From the NCBI RefSeq assembly GCF_018860855.1, contig NZ_JAHKQE010000001.1, positions 1 to 33,593 of the forward strand: a stretch of 33,593 nt of DNA. Reading direction: 5' to 3'. The DNA comes from Amphritea atlantica (lineage in GTDB: Bacteria > Pseudomonadota > Gammaproteobacteria > Pseudomonadales > Balneatricaceae). The notes beneath the pieces are model-generated. The model was not told where the DNA came from. It did not search any database and saw nothing but the letters and a program-made list of their open reading frames with translations. This document shows positions 1 to 6,576 of this stretch, in pieces. Made by a program: the position numbers and the translations under genes. Every line of letters starts with the position of its first letter. Positions within the stretch are counted from its first letter, which is position 1.

Positions 1-132
1 TTGCCATGGCAAGTATGGGTAGAGCGGTTGGGTGCAAGTATGTCTGTTGGTGGCAAAAATGTTGTCGTTGTTGATGCCAATGCCGGTAGCTTGTCGACTG
101 TTGGTCGGCAAGCTAGCCGCGCTAATTGTTAA
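1..132 (+). CDS. C-terminal end of an unidentified protein, cut by the window edge
   Basis: The first reading frame is open from base 1 to a TAA at 130-132 and encodes the last 43 residues of a protein. The tail reads GASMSVGGKNVVVVDANAG, then a short polar end finishing in Asn-Cys. I do not recognise the family and no domain can be assigned from so short a piece. It points toward the integrase gene, so the two converge. If the integrase marks an integrated element, this gene is likely part of its cargo, but that is inference. The frame could also be open by chance. Confidence 0.35.
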   Translation: MPWQVWVERLGASMSVGGKNVVVVDANAGSLSTVGRQASRANC

Positions 133-167
133 CGCGCCAACGGATGTCAGATTATAGCTATCAGCTT

Positions 168-203
168 GAGTGAATTCAGTCAGCGGGCTGATTGATTTCA
201 CTC
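168..203. repeat. Inverted repeat downstream of the partial gene
   Basis: Two 17-base arms (168-184 and 187-203) are complementary with two mismatches and almost no loop. The arms begin GAGTGAA and end TTCACTC. The hairpin lies 36 bases after the partial gene's stop. It has no T-run on either side, so it is at best a weak or factor-dependent terminator and may be a protein-binding palindrome. Confidence 0.35.
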
Positions 204-247
204 ATGCCGATCAATCGTTGTGCCAGTCCCTTGGTTAACAATAGTGA

Positions 248-409
248 TCGTGCTATTTGTTGTCGAGCAATTTAAATTGGCATCAACCGGTGTTGTCTGT
301 GATGAACTTTAAACCTAGCCTAACGTTTGTATTTACTGGCGGTACACTGAAAGATGACAAGCTGGGAAGATACGAACAAGTCCAATATTCAGTTTTTAGC
401 GACCTGTAG
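248..409 (+). pseudogene. Possible decayed coding remnant
   Basis: After a TGA at 245-247 this frame stays open for 53 codons to a TAG at 407-409. The translated tail has protein-like composition, for example LTFVFTGGTLKDDKLG followed by a tyrosine-rich end. The first ATG is at 302 and has no Shine-Dalgarno sequence. I do not recognise the family. Because the open stretch has no good start and follows stops in all forward frames, it may be the 3' remnant of a degraded gene, or simply a chance frame. The rest of 133-454 holds nothing else I can name. Confidence 0.2.
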
Positions 410-454
410 TGTTGGAGGTAAATTCCAACCCCGTCTTGTTTATGGATGTTGCTT

Positions 455-2167
455 TTATTTACCCTTCCTATTCTTGTAAGCCACGAAAGCATCATAATCG
501 AGATGAGAAATATCAACATCATAATCAAGTATGTCGATTTCGGCTTTTAAACGATCTAAAGAGACTTGCTTGCGGCCATATTTGGCTGTTTGTTGACTGA
601 TTTCATGCCCGACAATGCGAGAAATTAAAGCGACTTCAACGCCGATGGAGTCGGTCATTGCGCCAATAAAGGTATGCCGGAACGTATGTAGATTTTTCTG
701 TTTAGGATTAACTATGTTGCACTCTTCGCGGTAAGACTTCATTTTACCGTTGCCGTTAAACCAGTCACTGGCCTTTTTCGCCCACTTATTTTTTTGACTG
801 TAATACAGACCTTCAAATAGTTGCTCTGCTGGCCCAACCTCTCGTTTTCGTTTTGCCACGAAGTCTAGGAAACCCAACTCAATGAGGGTTTTGTGAATCG
901 GAACTTTACGTCTGGATGAATCGGTTTTCACTTCTTGCGTTTTATTGCCTTGCTCGTCGAATTCATTCTTGATGTGTATGTAATGGATAGGAGCGAGGGC
1001 TTCTTGTGAGCCTTTCTTGGCTTTTTGGACCTCTTGTTTAATATCACTGACCTGTAGCTGGCAAATTTCATTTAAGCGTGCACCTGTATACATCAGTACA
1101 GGAATGAGCCAAAAGTGGTAATCAAAGAGGTTTCTCGCGCGATCGAGGGTTATTTGAGAGTAAGGGTAGCCAGCAAAGAGTTTTTGCAGATCCTCTTCGC
1201 TGTAGACCTTATCTTCATCTGATTTCTCAGATTGCTTGAAGATAATCTCAAGATCCTCACCTAGGTCTTCGGGGTTATATTTTTTTCGTTTCGCGTATTT
1301 GGCGAGTTGCTTGAACCGGTCGAGTATTTTTTTCGCCCGCGATGGTTGAATGGTTGCCGCTGTTGCTGAGTTTCTAGCGCGGCCGTCTTTTAAGGTTAAT
1401 AGCTTGTCCCTGAGTGCTTCGGCATCATCAAACGTCAATGTGTAATAATTGGTATCTGGGCCTAATAGCTCAACGCATGTTTCCAGCATTTGAACGTGTT
1501 CGCTCTGCGTCTGTGGATTGGCTTTAAGATTAGTGCGGACTTTATTTTTGATGTAGGCATCGAATACAAAGCGAACCGGATATTCAGTGTCCTGATTATC
1601 CGGTCCATTGCCACCGCCGCCGAACCGCTGGAGTATTTTGGTGGCTTGTTCGAGCTCTAAGTCAGGATTGCCGGGGTGATTGATGGTGACAGGGTTACCG
1701 TTAACTTCAATAACGATCTCATTACTCGGGGCTACGTGGCGGCGTTTTTCGCTATAAGTCGTCACAGTGACGGCGTTTTCGCGCGCTTCTTTCACCGTCT
1801 CTCGCTGTGAGGCTGTTGCCGCAGCCTCAATGTCGGGGAGGATGAGGTTGGATAGCTCGTCTGACATGTCCTTGTCCTTAAGGTGATACTTGAGAATGAG
1901 TTCTTTGAACTTCAGCGTTACAAACTGAGTAATGTTGATCGCTGTGTTAGTAAAACGGTCCTTGTTGATACAGTCAAGTATCTGAGGGAACTGGTATCTC
2001 AATAAGCAGGATAGGGTGGACGCTTCTGCCTTGTCAGTCGTTTTGAGTGAAAGGCGGATATCCCGCGAGCTCCGCGTGAACTTGGTGAGCACGGGTTTGG
2101 GTATTGTCAGCCGAATGTAGTAAATACCGGACGGACGACGAAAAAGATGTGGCGTATGTGCAGACAT
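455..2167 (-). CDS. Tyrosine recombinase / site-specific integrase at ssrA
   Basis: Tyrosine-recombinase integrase of about 570 residues. Counting from an upstream in-frame GTG at 2188, the catalytic residues are Arg371 (YTGARLNE), a probable Lys421, His501 and Arg504 (LHTFRHTF), His528 (IVGHE) and the nucleophile Tyr537 (AKYGRKQ). The N-terminus (RRPSGIYYIRL) resembles the small beta domain of DUF6538-type integrases. I place the start at the ATG at 2167, seven codons inside the longest frame, because GAGG lies eight bases upstream of it while the GTG has no ribosome binding site. The gene starts 98 bases beyond the tmRNA 3' end and reads away from it, the usual layout for elements integrated at ssrA. 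The rest of the element would lie left of the window. Substrate and mobility are inferred from family and position. Confidence 0.9.
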   Translation of the reverse strand: MSAHTPHLFRRPSGIYYIRLTIPKPVLTKFTRSSRDIRLSLKTTDKAEASTLSCLLRYQFPQILDCINKDRFTNTAINITQFVTLKFKELILKYHLKDKDMSDELSNLILPDIEAAATASQRETVKEARENAVTVTTYSEKRRHVAPSNEIVIEVNGNPVTINHPGNPDLELEQATKILQRFGGGGNGPDNQDTEYPVRFVFDAYIKNKVRTNLKANPQTQSEHVQMLETCVELLGPDTNYYTLTFDDAEALRDKLLTLKDGRARNSATAATIQPSRAKKILDRFKQLAKYAKRKKYNPEDLGEDLEIIFKQSEKSDEDKVYSEEDLQKLFAGYPYSQITLDRARNLFDYHFWLIPVLMYTGARLNEICQLQVSDIKQEVQKAKKGSQEALAPIHYIHIKNEFDEQGNKTQEVKTDSSRRKVPIHKTLIELGFLDFVAKRKREVGPAEQLFEGLYYSQKNKWAKKASDWFNGNGKMKSYREECNIVNPKQKNLHTFRHTFIGAMTDSIGVEVALISRIVGHEISQQTAKYGRKQVSLDRLKAEIDILDYDVDISHLDYDAFVAYKNRKGK

Positions 2168-2221
2168 AAAAAAAGCCTCGAGTGGCACACGGAATCGTCC
2201 ATTGTGCCACTCGAAGCTTTT
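2168..2221 (-). terminator. Strong terminator-like hairpin between ssrA and the integrase
   Basis: The arms 2171-2189 and 2203-2221 form a 19-bp stem around a 13-base loop, followed on the minus strand by seven T residues (2168-2174). On the minus-strand RNA the single irregular position is a G-U wobble, whereas on the plus strand it would be a C-A mismatch. This suggests the structure works for leftward transcripts, that is, ssrA read-through. The T-run is immediately followed by the integrase ATG, and the 3' arm contains the GAGG ribosome binding site. Confidence 0.8.
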
Positions 2222-2222
2222 A

Positions 2223-2257
2223 GTAAGCCTTTATTTCTTTATAAAACAAAGGCTTAC
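2223..2257. repeat. Perfect 10-bp inverted repeat just after the tmRNA 3' end
   Basis: GTAAGCCTTT at 2223-2232 is exactly complementary to AAAGGCTTAC at 2248-2257, with a 15-base AT-rich spacer. It begins eight bases beyond the tmRNA CCA end. There is no T-run after it on the minus strand. It could be a first processing or termination hairpin for pre-tmRNA, or a recombinase or excisionase binding site near the attachment core. Confidence 0.5.
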
Positions 2258-2264
2258 GCGCATT

Positions 2265-2623
2265 TGGTGGAGGTGGCGGGTTTCGAACCCGCGTCCGCCA
2301 ATCCTCTGCCTCTAGATCTACATGTTTAGACACTTCTACTCAGTTAACCCAGCACGGCCCGAAGGTCAGGGCGTTTAGGGCGAGCCTCTTTAGTTTTAAC
2401 CCTTCGTCTTGAGACAAAGCTTCCGGGCGATTCTATCTCGAATGACACTGCAAAATCCTCTAGTTATAGACACCTGAAGGAGCAGCGCAAGCAGACTTAA
2501 GCTGCTAGAGCGTAGTTATCGTCGTTTGCAACTATAACTGTGTAGTAATTGATTTACGTGATTCACTACACTCACGACATGCACCAAAGGGTTCGCAATC
2601 GGCGTCGAAGCCAAGTCACCCCC
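2265..2623 (-). ncRNA. ssrA: Transfer-messenger RNA (tmRNA, SsrA)
   Basis: tmRNA rescues stalled ribosomes and tags the incomplete peptide for proteolysis. On the minus strand the gene opens with GGGGGTGACTTGGCTTCGAC and closes with GACGCGGGTTCGAAACCC followed by a CACCTCCACCA acceptor end. The first seven bases pair with CACCTCC next to the encoded CCA, giving the tRNA-like acceptor stem. Length is 359 bases, close to the usual 350-365. The resume codon GCA lies at 2527-2529 and the tag frame ends with TAA at 2497-2499. The gene is 125 bases downstream of smpB, whose product is its obligate partner, in the same orientation. Its 3' end is the probable attachment site for the adjacent integrase. 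Confidence 0.97.
2497..2529 (-). other. tmRNA proteolysis-tag reading frame (ANDDNYALAA)
   Basis: Within ssrA the codons GCA AAC GAC GAT AAC TAC GCT CTA GCA GCT TAA encode ANDDNYALAA. This differs from the Escherichia coli tag ANDENYALAA only by Asp for Glu at position 4. The terminal ALAA is the ClpXP-type degron and the first part carries the SspB and ClpA contact region. Confidence 0.93.
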
Positions 2624-2642
2624 ATAGTATTTCCGACCACAC

Positions 2643-2712
2643 ATTATCTTAAGAGTTCTGTTGCAGCAACATCGTTAGATAATTATGTAAGACGGGCCGG
2701 CATTATAGCCGG
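2643..2712 (-). promoter_or_regulatory. Candidate ssrA promoter region
   Basis: Two candidate sigma70 signals precede ssrA. Proximal: GATAAT (rc of 2643-2648) with TTGCTG (rc of 2664-2669), spacer only 15, placing a start about 12 bases before mature tmRNA. Distal: a consensus TATAAT (rc of 2702-2707) that forms the loop of a CCGGC/GCCGG palindrome at 2697-2712, but with no good -35. That same hairpin could weakly terminate smpB transcription. I cannot decide between them from sequence alone. Confidence 0.4.
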
Positions 2713-2748
2713 TTTACAGCAAGAGTATAGCTTTACCGCAATAAAACG

Positions 2749-3222
2749 TTATTTTGCCGCCAGTACGCGTTGTTTCTGACGATTCCAGTCACGCTCTTTT
2801 TCAGAATCCCGTTTGTCGTGCTGCTTCTTACCTTTGGCCAATGCGATTTCACATTTTACCCGGTCGTTCTTCCAATAAAGGGCGAGTGCGACACAGGTGA
2901 AGCCTTTTGCTTGAACTGCGCCGATTAGACGATCAATTTCACGCCGATGCAGCAGCAGTTTACGCTGTCGAGTAGGTTCAGCAACAACATGGGCTGCTGC
3001 GGTTTTCAGTGGTGTAAAATGGGCGCCAACGAGCCACGCTTCGCCGTTATGCAGAACTACATAAGAGTCTACAAGCTGGCCGCGACCTTCGCGGAGGCTT
3101 TTTACTTCCCATCCTGTGAGAGACAGTCCAGCCTCGAACTTAGTATCAATTGCATACTCGTGTCGGGCTTTCTTGTTCTGGCAGATAGTATTGCCACTGG
3201 GTTTTGCTTTCTTCTTTGCCAT
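2749..3222 (-). CDS. smpB: SsrA-binding protein SmpB
   Basis: SmpB binds the tRNA-like part of tmRNA, delivers it to stalled ribosomes and places its C-terminal tail in the empty mRNA channel. The 157-residue product has the usual length and hallmark segments: [19 protein letters not shown] and [11 protein letters not shown] in the N-terminal half, an OB-fold core, then [13 protein letters not shown] and a basic tail ending VLAAK. It lies directly upstream of ssrA on the same strand, as in many gammaproteobacteria. The ATG has no Shine-Dalgarno sequence; a consensus -10 hexamer sits only eight bases upstream (see the separate entry), so the message may be leaderless. Confidence 0.97.
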   Translation of the reverse strand: MAKKKAKPSGNTICQNKKARHEYAIDTKFEAGLSLTGWEVKSLREGRGQLVDSYVVLHNGEAWLVGAHFTPLKTAAAHVVAEPTRQRKLLLHRREIDRLIGAVQAKGFTCVALALYWKNDRVKCEIALAKGKKQHDKRDSEKERDWNRQKQRVLAAK

Positions 3223-3230
3223 GGGGCGGG

Positions 3231-3236
3231 ATTATA
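3231..3236 (-). promoter_or_regulatory. Consensus -10 hexamer directly upstream of smpB
   Basis: TATAAT (reverse complement of 3231-3236) ends eight bases before the smpB ATG. With a normal 6-8 base discriminator the transcript would begin at or next to the start codon. The bases between are CCCGCCCC, with no purine-rich ribosome binding site. The -35 region is poor (no hexamer with more than about three matches at 16-18 spacing). Confidence 0.5.
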
Positions 3237-3429
3237 TAGAGCGTTACAGTTCAAGGAAAGAGAATTGAGTGACAAGACGCTTTGTTCGTTGAGTGTGGGC
3301 CTTAAAAAGGGCTTTTTGGCCGGTGTCTGGCGTGAATCATTGAATTAAGTGACCAAAATATGGACAATGCCGAGCAGTTTCATTAGAAAATTCATTATTT
3401 GAAATATCCGTCTACTTTAAGAGATTTAC

Positions 3430-4797
3430 ATGAAAGATCGTCAAAATATTCATGGTTCATGGGCTAGTCGCTGGGTTTTTATTATGGCGGCGACGGGTTC
3501 GGCTGTTGGCCTAGGTAATATCTGGAAGTTCCCCTATATAGCGGGCCAGAATGGTGGCGGTGCTTTTGTGTTGGTGTATTTGGTCTGCATTTTGGCGGTG
3601 GGTGTGCCCATTATGATGGCTGAGGTGCTGGTGGGACGACGTGGTCGTCAAAGTCCAATTAATTCGATGCGAGAAGTTGCGATTGAGGCCGATCATTCAC
3701 CGAAGTGGGCGTTGGTGGGATGGATTGGTGCCTTGGCTGGTTTTTTGATTTTCTCATTTTACTCGGTAGTGGCCGGCTGGGTGCTCGCTTACGTCGCGGC
3801 GATGGCGAATGGTGAATTCCTCGAGATGGGTAGCGATCAGGCGGCTGCCGCGTTCAGTAAGTTGCTGGCTGACCCTCAGACGCTGTTGATCTGGCATACC
3901 GTGTTTGTGGTGTTAGTCATGTCGGTTTTACTGGGCGGTGTTAATAAAGGGTTAGAACGCGCAACTAAGATCATGATGCCGGCGCTGTTTGTGCTGCTGC
4001 TGCTGTTGCTGGGTTATTCGATGTCGTCGGGATCTTTTGGTGAAGGGTTGGACTTTCTGTTTCACTTTGACCCCTCTGAGCTTTCTTGGCATGCGGTGCT
4101 GGTGGCATTAGGGCACTCGTTCTTTACCTTATCTCTGGGGATGGGGGCGATTATGGCGTACGGCTCTTATATGCCGAAGAATGCTTCGATTGGCGGTACG
4201 GTCTTGACCATTGCAGCACTCGATACGGTTGTGGCGCTGGTGGCTGGTATGGCGATCTTCCCCATTGTCTTTGCTAATTCGTTGGACCCCGCTGCCGGGC
4301 CTGGATTGATGTTTATCACCCTGCCGGTGGCCTTTGGTCATATGCCGGGTGGTCAGGTGTTTGGTTTCCTCTTCTTTGTACTGGTTGCACTGGCTGCTTG
4401 GACATCGGCTATTTCGTTGATGGAACCTGGAGTTGCTTGGATGGTGGAGCGGTTTGGCCTGAAACGTGGTCCCGTTTGTACGCTGCTGGGGTTAGTGGTG
4501 TGGTTGATGGGCATTGCGGCGCTAAGTTCATTTAACATTGGTAGCGATATTTTAATCTTTGGTATGAATATCTTTGATTTCTTGGATTTCATTACCGCGA
4601 ATGTCTTCTTACCGTTGGGTGGTTTGTTTATCGCGTTATTTGCCGGTTGGATTTTGACTCAGCAGATTACCCGAGACGAATTGTCTATTAAATCTCCCGG
4701 AGTGTATTTCGCTTGGTCTATCATGATCCGCTATGTTGCACCGATTGCGGTGGCGGTAATTTTTATATTCAATCTGATCGATAAATTGGGCTCATAG
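3430..4797 (+). CDS. Sodium-dependent transporter, neurotransmitter:sodium symporter (NSS/SNF) family
   Basis: Inner-membrane Na+-coupled symporter of the LeuT/TnaT/MhsT family, which in bacteria mostly imports amino acids such as tryptophan, leucine or tyrosine. The 455-residue protein shows the TM1 signature GSAVGLGNIWKFPYIAGQNG near residues 23-42, an Na+-site region in TM1, and about 11 hydrophobic segments up to the C-terminus. LGHSFFTLSLGMGA near 227-240 corresponds to the unwound TM6. Substrate cannot be read from the sequence. It is divergent from smpB, and its stop is one base before the ratA ATG, so it is probably co-transcribed with ratA-rnfH. A weak AGAG lies before the ATG. Its place between smpB and ratA is unusual, since those two genes are normally direct neighbours. 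Confidence 0.93.
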   Translation: MKDRQNIHGSWASRWVFIMAATGSAVGLGNIWKFPYIAGQNGGGAFVLVYLVCILAVGVPIMMAEVLVGRRGRQSPINSMREVAIEADHSPKWALVGWIGALAGFLIFSFYSVVAGWVLAYVAAMANGEFLEMGSDQAAAAFSKLLADPQTLLIWHTVFVVLVMSVLLGGVNKGLERATKIMMPALFVLLLLLLGYSMSSGSFGEGLDFLFHFDPSELSWHAVLVALGHSFFTLSLGMGAIMAYGSYMPKNASIGGTVLTIAALDTVVALVAGMAIFPIVFANSLDPAAGPGLMFITLPVAFGHMPGGQVFGFLFFVLVALAAWTSAISLMEPGVAWMVERFGLKRGPVCTLLGLVVWLMGIAALSSFNIGSDILIFGMNIFDFLDFITANVFLPLGGLFIALFAGWILTQQITRDELSIKSPGVYFAWSIMIRYVAPIAVAVIFIFNLIDKLGS

Positions 4798-4798
4798 C

Positions 4799-5230
4799 AT
4801 GACACAGGTAGACCGTAGTGCGCTGGTGCTTCATACGGCTGAGCAGATGTTTGATCTAGTAAACGATGTAGAACGTTATCCCGAGTTTCTGCCTTGGTGC
4901 TCGGGTAGCACCTTGATTGAATCTACTGACACGACGATGCAGGCGACTCTAAGGGTCGCGAAGGCAGGCCTTAAGTACAGCTTCACTACTCGTAATGAGA
5001 TGGAGCGGCCTAAGGTTATTCGTATTGCGTTGGTTGAGGGGCCATTCTCGAGCCTGACCGGCGAGTGGACGTTTAAAGCATTGAGTGATGAAGCCTGTAA
5101 GGTCAGTTTGAGTATGCAGTTTGATTTTTCCGGTCGGCTGACCAATTTGGCGATGAGTAAGGTATTTAATCAGATGGCGGTGACGATGGTGGATGCTTTC
5201 GTCAGTCGGGCCGATCAGATTTATGGCTAA
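4799..5230 (+). CDS. ratA: RatA-like START/COQ10-domain protein
   Basis: SRPBCC/START-superfamily protein of 143 residues, the full family length. Typical segments are SALVLHTAEQMFDLVNDVE, RYPEFLPWC, the central FTTRNEM strand and the C-terminal helix KVFNQMAVTMVDAFVSRA. In Escherichia coli RatA was reported to block 70S association. The wider family includes Coq10-type ubiquinone-binding proteins, so a lipid or quinone role is an equally serious reading. It begins one base after the transporter stop with only a weak ribosome binding site, implying translational coupling, and is followed by rnfH as in the common ratA-rnfH pair. Confidence 0.92.
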   Translation: MTQVDRSALVLHTAEQMFDLVNDVERYPEFLPWCSGSTLIESTDTTMQATLRVAKAGLKYSFTTRNEMERPKVIRIALVEGPFSSLTGEWTFKALSDEACKVSLSMQFDFSGRLTNLAMSKVFNQMAVTMVDAFVSRADQIYG

Positions 5231-5260
5231 GCATCGAGATAAAAGAGAAAGGTGATAGGC

Positions 5261-5563
5261 ATGATAAATGTTGAGGTAGCATACGCACTTCCAGATCAAC
5301 AAAAAATCATCTCACTTGAAGTGGATGAAGGGTGTTCTGCTTATGATGCGGTGGTGCAGTCTAGAATTACGGAGATTTTTCCGCAGATCGATATAGAGCA
5401 CGACCCGATGGGGGTTTTCGGCAAAGCGATTGCAAACCCCAAAGAGTATATTCTCAAGCCAGAGCAGCGGGTGGAGATATACCGTCCTTTAATTGCGGAT
5501 CCGAAAGAGGTGCGTGCACGCCGGGCAGCTAAAGCAAAAGCCGAACGGGAAGCCCAGAGCTAA
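5261..5563 (+). CDS. rnfH: RnfH family (UPF0125) protein
   Basis: Small ubiquitin-like beta-grasp protein of 100 residues, also called RatB. It starts INVEVAYALPDQQKIISLEV, has the conserved GVFGKAIANPKEYILKPEQR segment, and ends in a basic, alanine-rich helix. The ATG at 5261 is preferred over an in-frame GTG at 5252 because AAGG lies eight bases before it. Function is unproven: in some species the gene lies near the Rnf complex, hence the name, but here it follows ratA, the commoner context. No rnf genes are in the window. Confidence 0.92.
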   Translation: MINVEVAYALPDQQKIISLEVDEGCSAYDAVVQSRITEIFPQIDIEHDPMGVFGKAIANPKEYILKPEQRVEIYRPLIADPKEVRARRAAKAKAEREAQS

Positions 5564-5570
5564 GCTTTAG

Positions 5571-5606
5571 ATATCGCCAACACAGCATAATCTGTGCTGG
5601 CGATAT
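5571..5606. terminator. Hairpin between convergent rnfH and bamE
   Basis: Arms 5571-5585 and 5592-5606 form a 15-bp stem with one mismatch and a six-base loop, placed between the two convergent stop codons. It probably serves both directions, though neither side has a long T-run. Confidence 0.6.
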
Positions 5607-5624
5607 GAGGAAAGGCGAGGTGTT

Positions 5625-5966
5625 TTACTGCTGCTGTGCGCCGCCGGGGCGGAAGTCGCCGGCCAGACTCGATAACTTGCCGCTTTCATCAAAGATAACA
5701 GTCAGCGTCTGCTGAGTGATGATACCGGTTTCACCGGATTGATTGCGGTAGATGTAGTCCCAACGATTGCTGTTGAAACTGTCAGTGATCAGAGGCGTGC
5801 CGAGTACGTAGCGCACTTGGTTTTGAGTCATTCCGGGACGCAGGGTGTCGACCATCTCTTGCGTAACCACATTACCTTGTGGAACGTCGATCTTGTAAAC
5901 ACCGGGGAATTCAGAGCAACCGGATAGTAAAATAGCAGCGATAACGCTAATAAGAACTTTTTGCAT
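5625..5966 (-). CDS. bamE: Outer membrane assembly lipoprotein BamE (SmpA/OmlA)
   Basis: BamE is the small lipoprotein of the BAM complex that inserts beta-barrel proteins into the outer membrane. I start it at the ATG at 5966, giving MQKVLISVIAAILLSGC with lipobox LSGC and the lipidated Cys17, rather than at the longer frame, which would bury the signal peptide. Mature part: YKIDVPQGNVVTQEMVDTL, LRPGMTQNQVRYVLGTPLI and a WDYIYR strand, all typical of the SmpA/OmlA fold. Length is 113 residues, the normal size. It is divergent from fur across 90 bases, the standard gammaproteobacterial arrangement. Confidence 0.96.
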   Translation of the reverse strand: MQKVLISVIAAILLSGCSEFPGVYKIDVPQGNVVTQEMVDTLRPGMTQNQVRYVLGTPLITDSFNSNRWDYIYRNQSGETGIITQQTLTVIFDESGKLSSLAGDFRPGGAQQQ

Positions 5967-6056
5967 TAGTAAATGACTTCCACTTTCGCGTATAAAATCA
6001 GATAATTGAGGTTGCAAGTCTAACATTCGTTTAGATAAACATCATAGAGAAAGATT

Positions 6057-6482
6057 ATGGGACTTGAAAATCAGGAATTACGTAACGCAGGATTGAAGGT
6101 TACCTTGCCGCGGGTAAAAATTTATCAGATTCTTGAGAAAGCTGGTGAAGGTGACCATTTCAGTGCGGAGGATATTTATAAACTTCTGCTGGAGCAGAAC
6201 GAAGATGTTGGGCTGGCCACCGTCTATCGCGTTCTCACTCAGTTTGAAACGGCAGGGTTGGTGTCTCGTCATCACTTTGAAGGAGGACATTCCGTTTTTG
6301 AGCTGACTCAGGATGAGCAGCATGACCATATCGTCTGTGTTAAATGCGGTAAGGTGCGGGAGTTTAGTGATCGTGGTTTAAAAGCCCGTCAGGATGAGAT
6401 CGCTCGTGAACTAGGATTTAAAATAACGGATCACACACTGTATCTATATGGTGAGTGTGCTGATGGTTGTAAACCGAAGTAA
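6057..6482 (+). CDS. fur: Ferric uptake regulator Fur
   Basis: Fe2+-responsive repressor of iron uptake, a 141-residue cytoplasmic dimer. The N-terminal winged helix reads LRNAGLKVTLPRVKIYQIL and ATVYRVLTQFETAGLV. The metal-binding core has FEGGHSVFEL, then HDHIVCVKCGKV with the CxxC pair, and a C-terminal GECADGCKP, which may supply a second cysteine pair. A purine-rich AGAGAAAG precedes the ATG. I looked for a classic Fur box in the fur/bamE gap and saw only AT-rich fragments, so autoregulation is not shown. TTGCAA at 6012 with a weak -10 is a possible promoter. Confidence 0.97.
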   Translation: MGLENQELRNAGLKVTLPRVKIYQILEKAGEGDHFSAEDIYKLLLEQNEDVGLATVYRVLTQFETAGLVSRHHFEGGHSVFELTQDEQHDHIVCVKCGKVREFSDRGLKARQDEIARELGFKITDHTLYLYGECADGCKPK

Positions 6483-6512
6483 TCTATAAAAGCAAAAATA
6501 AAAAACCTATAG

Positions 6513-6535
6513 AAAACCGGCCGTGCCGGTTTTTT
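6513..6535 (+). terminator. Terminator after fur
   Basis: AAAACCGGC at 6513-6521, a CGT loop and GCCGGTTTT at 6525-6533 run into six T residues. It is a compact intrinsic terminator for fur. The 5' A-run and 3' T-run also make it usable for the convergent recN. Confidence 0.9.
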
Positions 6536-6576
6536 GAGTTTTGAGGGGCTGTGATTCTAGCTATGAGTGCTGAATC

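Noticed and set aside
409-428. TTGGAGGTAAATTCCAA, considered as a second attachment site
   Set aside because: It shares only a few bases with the tmRNA 3' end and is self-complementary. A true attachment repeat should match the tmRNA end over at least 15-20 bases.
283-528. 81-codon minus-strand open frame at the left edge
   Set aside because: It overlaps the integrase 3' end in another frame, is rich in rare runs such as IMM and has no ribosome binding site.
2147-3348. Plus-strand frames across ssrA and smpB
   Set aside because: They are antisense to well-identified genes and have no family features.
5967-6056. Fur box in the bamE-fur gap
   Set aside because: Only scattered AT-rich fragments such as GATAAT are present, with no 19-bp GATAATGATAATCATTATC-like site.
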